Positions 42,667 to 64,000 of a stretch of 64,000 bases of DNA are shown one piece after another. Position 1 is the stretch's first letter. Each line of letters begins with the position of its first letter. The notes below the pieces were generated by a model. That model had not been told where the DNA came from. It ran no database searches and was given only the letters and a program-made list of their open reading frames with translations. This stretch comes from Paulinella micropora (taxonomy: Eukaryota; Cercozoa; Imbricatea; Euglyphida). The translations under genes were made by a program, and so were the position numbers. Location: assembly GCA_009731375.1 (NCBI GenBank), contig BJOX01000153.1, positions 759,755 to 823,754 on the forward strand, read 5' to 3'.

Positions 42667-45600
42667 TAAATAGATAGATAGATAGAGAGAGAGAGAAAGA
42701 CAGAGAGAGAGATAGATAAATATATAGATAGATAGATAGTTAGATAGTTAGAAAGACAGATAGATAGAGCGTTTGTTACCCCTTTTCTTGGTTATACCAC
42801 TTGATGGATCCTCGCAAGAATCCATGCTCCAGAGGTGGCTCCCCAGGATGATGAGTATTCTAACGAAACATACATACATACAATACATACATATACATAC
42901 ATACAGACATACATACGTGCTCCAGAGGTGGCTCCCCAGGATGATCAGTATTCTAACGAAACATACATAACATACATACATACATACATGCATACGTACA
43001 TACATACATACATACATACATTACATACATACATACATACCACACATACATACATTCATACATACACACATACACACATACATACACACCTATCCAACAC
43101 ATGTGTGATTTTTTCTTTCTGTTCTGTTGGGTTTCTGAGAGATCACAAGTCTGCATGTATGCGTGTCTGCGTTATATTTATTAATAGAAATAGGTAAGTA
43201 AAGTAAGGTATGCAGACGAGAATTCAGCAGGTAAGGTGAATAGAAGGTAATACGATAAAAAGATAAGATGATATAAATAAATAGATAGATAGATAGATAC
43301 AGTTTTTTTTTTTTTGCTTTTGTTTTCTCGTTTTTTTTTTTTTTTGTATAGATAGATATAGATAGATAGATAGATATCTAGATATAGATAGTACACAGAT
43401 GGATAGACAGACAGACAGATAGATAGATAGCTGCTGGCTAGCTAGATAGCTAGCTAGCTAGATAGATAGATATCTAGGTAGGTAGATAGATAGATAGGTA
43501 GAGAGAGATTTTGTACAGATAAGACAGACAGACTGACCGACAGATCATAAATGGACGCGCCCGTACTGAGTTGCTGTCGTGAATTGATTACAGGTAGCGA
43601 AGAGCCTCCTTTCCCTTGAATCTAAGAGAGGTAGATAAATGAAAAGATTTGTCGATAGGGTGGAAGATAGGAATCTAAGATAGGTAGATAGATGAAAAAA
43701 TTGTCCATAGGGTGGAAGATAGGATAGGTTGAGGTTATTATGGATGCTTGGAAAGAAAGAGGAGGAAGGCAGGCACGTAGGTAGGTAGGTAGGGAGGTAG
43801 GTAGGAAGGTAAACCTTCAGCAGAATGGGTTTGCCATTGCGGTTGAAGAACTTGCCTTCCACCTCTTGACCCTGTTGACAACCACATGAAATAGATGAAA
43901 TAAATGGAGCGCTTTAGATAAAAATAGGAAATTCGTACATGCATGAATGAAAAACAAACCTTGGAGCGACAGGCGCAATAGTATATTATGCGGTAGCCAC
44001 AAATTTGACGTGTTTTGCGGGCGAGCCGGGCCGACGAGCCCGCAAAACACGTCAAATTTGGCGCGCCGCATATGTAGTTTATCGGTAACCTAACCTGACC
44101 ACATTTTGTGGAGGTGACCGATAGAAGAGGATTTCAACGCTCATATGTATGTCCCATGCGAAGGCAGGTAAGCAGGTAGAGAGAGACGGAGACATAGGCG
44201 GATAAATAGATAGACATGTAGATCGACAAATAGTTATATATATATATAGATAATATATATATATATATATATATAGATAGGTAGGTAGGCAGGCAGGAAG
44301 GCAGGTAGGTAGGTAGGTAGGTAGGTAGGTAGGTGTCATAATATATATGTATGCATATATATCTTATACATAGATGTATGTTCAAACCTTGAAAATTGAC
44401 CCGCAAAGGGGATGCCAGCATGCTCAGCGTGAAAGAAAGAAAGAAATACAGAGAGAGAGAGACACATAGACAGACAGACAGATAGACAGACAGACAGATA
44501 GACAGATAGGTTGATAGATAGATAGATAGATAGATATAGAAAACAAACGCAAAAATTAAAATACACCATGTCAAAACATAACAGAATATAATATAATAAA
44601 ATGAAATATAATATAATATAATGTAATTTAATATAATATAATATAATATGATATAATATAATATATAATATAATATCATACAATTATAATATAATATAAT
44701 ATAATATAATATAATATAATATAATATAATATAATATAATATAATATATAATATAATATAATATAATATAATATAATAATACAATACAATACAGTATAAT
44801 ATAATATAATATAATATAATATTATATAATATAATATAATAATACAATACAACATAATATAAAAAATATACTAATATAATATAATATAATATAATATAAT
44901 ATAACATGACAACACAACACAACATAACATAACATAACATACCATAACATAACATAATGAAAAAATAATATAATATAATATAATATAATATATAATATAA
45001 TATAATATAACATAATATATAATATACTATAATATACTATAAATAAAATAAAATAAAAAGTAATATAATATAAGACATCGGTACATATATTCATATGTCA
45101 ATATAATTGCTTGATCGGTAGGTTACAATGAGAAGTGCACGAAATCGCTCCGTCTGAATCTCTGACTGGTGCAAGAAAAGGTCTGGTCCTCCTATATGTA
45201 TGTATCCATGCATGTGGTGTATGCGCGTGAGTTTGTTTGTGTGTGTGTGAGAGAGAGAATTTCTTCGTAAGTTAAGTGGCAAGTAAGTGAGCAAGTAAGT
45301 AGGTAAGTAAGTCAGTTAGCTGGTAAGTTAGTAAGTAAGTAAGAAAGTAAGTAAGAGCAAAGTAAGAAGTAAGTAAGTAAGTAAGTAGACAAGTAAGTGG
45401 ACAGATAAATAAGTAGTTAGATAAGTTAAGTAGGTAAGTAAGTAAGTAAGTAGGTAAGTAGGTAGGTAAGTAAATAAGCAAGCAAGAAAGCAAGCAAGAA
45501 AACAAGCAAGCAAGTAAGTAAGTAAGCAAGCAAGTAAGTAAGTAAGTAAGCGTACATACATAAATAGTGCATACATGCATATACATATTTACATGTACAT

Positions 45601-46555
45601 GCATACATACATACATATATACATACATAAACACAGACAGACAGACAGGCAGACAGACATAGATGCCTACGCACATATCTACATACCTACCTACCTACCT
45701 ACCTACATACATACATACATACATTCATACATACATACTACCTACTTACCTACTTACCTACTTACGTACTTACTTACTTAGCATGTATGCTATGTATGTA
45801 TGTATTAATGTATGTATGTAATTATCTTTGTATGTATGTATGTGTTGTAGGTAGGTAAATCCCCCCCCCCCCCCCCCCCCCCCCCCCCACCCCNNNNNNN
45901 NNNACCTACATACATACATACATACATTCATACATACATACTACCTACTTACCTACTTACCTACTTACGTACTTACTTACTTAGCATGTATGCTATGTAT
46001 GTATGTATTAATGTATGTATGTAATTATCTTTGTATGTATGTATGTGTTGTAGGTAGGTAAATCCCCCCCCCCCTCCCTCTCTCACACGCAAACACACAC
46101 ACACACACACTTTCTCCACACATACACACAATACCGTCGTCGGCAGTGAGAAATCCGTAGCCTTTCTCCACATTCCACCATTTCACGATCCCCGAGATTT
46201 CTTGGCCTTCAACAAAACAGGTGAAAATGTGGCCAAGACCAAAAAGCTGAACTTGATTGAATATTATGTGACGAGTGAGCGAACGAGTGAGAAAGTGTGG
46301 AAGTGAATGTTTGAGAAAGGGAGAGATTGTGAGTGAGTGAGCGAGGGATTCACGAGCTTTAGTGAGTGAACGAATGAGGGTGAAACTGAGTAAGTGAGCG
46401 AAATTAGGTTAGCATTATTCTGAGTTGGAGTTGGGCACAAGAATTTAGATGGAAGAGGTTCAGTTACCATCAACACGGACGACGTCTTTGCCTCCACTTC
46501 GCTGGGAAGCAGTACCGTTGGAATCGGTCTTCTGAACCTTTTGAGCCGCCTCCAT
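40597..46555 (-). CDS. Protein with three cold-shock domains and YDPY/Gln/Pro-rich linkers
   Basis: Eleven exons are supported by GT-AG sites and phase: 46555-46468, 46206-46135, 45191-45127, 43871-43815, 42859-42780, 42521-42427, 42343-42290, 41806-41617, 41436-41278, 41138-41072 and 40904-40597 (stop). Phase shows one more exon is missing between 42290 and 41806, where an N-gap lies. CSD1 (exons 2-4) has KGYGFL and DLFLH. CSD2 (exons 5-7) has KGFGFI and DIFIH. CSD3 (exons 9-11) has KKFGFI but DLYFK, lacking the usual His. Linkers carry two SYDPY repeats, and the tail is Pro/Gln-rich. Cold-shock domains bind single-stranded RNA or DNA, so a cytoplasmic or nuclear mRNP role is likely. Total length is about 410 residues plus the missing exon. 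Confidence 0.85.
41989..42216. other. Assembly gap expected to hold a CSD-gene exon
   Basis: The exon at 42343-42290 ends in phase 1, and the exon at 41806-41617 needs a phase-2 partner. At least one exon must therefore sit between them, probably in this N-run bounded by G- and A-homopolymers. Confidence 0.6.
42530..42770 (-). repeat. (GA)n / (GATA)n tracts in a CSD-gene intron
   Basis: Purine-rich on the plus strand, hence pyrimidine-rich in the transcript. The tract leads directly to the acceptor of the exon at 42521. Confidence 0.92.
42918..42975 (-). pseudogene. Truncated copy of CSD exon 5 with its acceptor
   Basis: 42952-42918 repeats the first 35 bases of the true exon (42859-42780) with one substitution, and keeps the same TTTCGTTAG acceptor. 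It then breaks into CATA-type repeat and has no donor. It lies upstream of the true exon in transcription order, the same layout as the hemerythrin decoys. Confidence 0.88.
43265..43505 (-). repeat. (GATA)n, (GACA)n and (GCTA)n repeats in a CSD-gene intron
   Basis: Short tetranucleotide tracts with poly-T runs. No coding potential. Confidence 0.88.
44155..45080 (-). repeat. (GATA)/(GGTA) tracts and a 500-bp (ATAAT)n array in a CSD-gene intron
   Basis: 44155-44540 is tetranucleotide repeat; 44580-45075 is pentanucleotide ATAAT with local ACAAT and ATAAC variants. Confidence 0.93.
45280..45552 (-). repeat. (AAGT)n array in a CSD-gene intron
   Basis: AAGT units with AAGC and AGGT variants, beginning about 100 bp beyond the acceptor of the exon at 45191. 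Confidence 0.9.
45701..46080. repeat. About 170-bp duplication either side of a 10-N gap and poly-C run
   Basis: 45701-45880 and 45904-46075 are essentially identical, offset 203 bp, and both run into poly-C. Near-identity across an assembly gap suggests an artefact or a haplotype join rather than biology. Confidence 0.75.
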
Positions 46556-47915
46556 GGAGAGGATCGTCTGAGACAACACAAAAACCCATCTTTTTGGACC
46601 AACAACTGAAAAGTAACAAAGAGAAAGATACTGATACATAACAAGAGTACACAAGAACATACATAAGAAAATTTACAACTTACAACCACACAGAAACGCA
46701 TTTCTGACACTGCCAAGCCAACCCCGGGCAACCACGGCTGACTGCCCAACAAACACGTACTTTTCGCAAGATAAAAAATTAGACAAAGAGGAAAGAGTAG
46801 AGGCATGTATATCTGAATATCAGATAAACATCCAAATCAGAATGATCAGAGCAACTCTCAATGTAGAGGTCCTCTGTTCATACATACGGCAGACAGACGA
46901 CTGCGCGAAATGAATCTGAACCAGCCGCGGCGACAGATGAAATTGGCTGGTATCATATAATGCCAATCCCCGTGTGTTCAGCCCGGCCGGTTTTTCAAGC
47001 TGTGCAAGTTTGTGTTTTCTCCCGTTCACTCATAATTGTGCAAGTTCGTTTGTGTTTTCCAGTTCACTCATAACGCTCAAGAACCTACTCATAATTTGTT
47101 GGGTATGATGTGGTTTTAAGATATATGCTCTCACCCTAGACATTATAAATTGTATACGGGAAACAGTGTTGCGAAAAAAAGGTAACATTTTGGTATAATA
47201 CAATTTTACAATAAAGCAGTAAAGCAAGGAATGAATGTGTATATGTAATCCCATGCAAAGAAATAATCCAACGCAGTACAATGCAATCCACAACAATGTA
47301 ATGTAATGTAATGTAATGTAATGTAAAGTCTAAAGTAATGTAATGTAATGTAATGTAATGTAAGTAATGTAACGTAACGTAACGTAACGTAACGTAACGT
47401 AATGTAATGTAATGTAATGTAATGTAATGCAATGTAATGTAATGTAATGTAATGTAATGTAATGTAATGTAATGTAATGTAATATAATGTACTGTAATGT
47501 ACTGTAATGTACTGTAATGTACTGTAATGTACTGTAATGTACTGTAATGTACTGTAATGTACGGTAATGTACAATGTACGGTAATGTACTGTAATGTACT
47601 GTAATGTACTGTAATGTACTGTAATGTACTGTAATGTACTGTAATGTACTGTAATCTAGTTGTATGTATGCATGTATGTATGTATGTATGTATGTATGTA
47701 TGTATGTATGTATGTATATATATTTCGCCAATCATGGCCCAGGGCTTGAGCTCGTTACCGTGCAAATCTGATACATTTCATGTTATATAAATTCATGCAT
47801 ATTATAAATATTATACATTATATATATATAGTGTGTGTAATGTAATGTAATGTAATGTAATTAAACCAATATTATGTAATCTAATCTACTCTAAGTAATG
47901 CTGTGTGTACTGTAG
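46556..47915. promoter_or_regulatory. Divergent intergenic region between CSD gene and permease gene
   Basis: The two start codons face away from each other 1.36 kb apart, so both promoters should lie here. Much of it is repeat: GTAAT pentamers (47295-47480) and a ten-base GTAATGTACT unit (47480-47655), then GTAT. I see no convincing TATA or other element. Confidence 0.5.
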
Positions 47916-63970
<16,055 letters not shown>

Positions 63971-64000
63971 GCTAACCTACTGCGAACCCAAGTAGTCTTT

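Noticed and set aside
46264-46806. Minus-strand 180-codon ORF at the start of the CSD gene
   Set aside because: It overlaps the first CSD exon in a different frame. The exon in the ATG 46555 frame joins by splice sites and phase to CSD1.

Overview
The window is repeat-dominated nuclear DNA of a eukaryote. Its host genes have GT-AG introns, and it carries LTR retrotransposons, tRNA-derived SINEs and microsatellite-filled introns. The genes (hemerythrin-like protein, triple cold-shock-domain protein, amino-acid permease) and a fragment of probable viral origin fit an aquatic microbial eukaryote such as a protist or alga. I cannot place the species. Runs of N interrupt the sequence; the largest are at 15316-15443, 41989-42216, 49476-49966, 51087-51846, 53944-54018, 56567-56855 and 57006-57179.

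Layout. 1-9154: Gypsy-type LTR retrotransposon copy A, minus strand. Its 5' LTR is at 8917-9154 and its 3' end lies outside the window. It abuts a viral-looking stretch at 9155-10775 with a tail-fibre-like pseudogene and a CxCG/HxxxxxH zinc-finger ORF. 10776-15891: simple repeats, two copies of dispersed repeat R1, a TA-flanked MITE, a small foldback element and one copy of repeat R2. 15892-17778: three exons of a hemerythrin-like gene. 18663-18879: SINE. 18880-39496: Gypsy copy B, minus strand. Its 3' LTR is split by a nested Copia-type element (18966-26560), and its 3' region carries a tandem duplication and a SINE. 40597-46555: minus-strand gene with three cold-shock domains (CSD). 47916-63970: plus-strand gene for an amino-acid permease of the AAAP family, spread over 16 kb of repeat-filled introns.

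How things relate. The two Gypsy copies have Gag and Pol in one frame, separated by a conserved UGA. Later lesions (stops, indels, duplications, insertions) have inactivated both. The Copia element is younger than Gypsy copy B, because it sits in that copy's LTR with an intact 5-bp target duplication and LTRs about 97% identical. The CSD gene and the permease gene are divergently oriented, 1.36 kb apart. Their introns and those of the hemerythrin gene consist largely of microsatellites. The repeats are mostly pyrimidine-rich on the coding strand and often run straight into the splice sites. In two genes the start of an exon, with its acceptor, has been copied into the preceding intron as a decoy.

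Exon boundaries were derived by hand from splice consensus, reading phase and domain continuity. No alignment or database search was possible.
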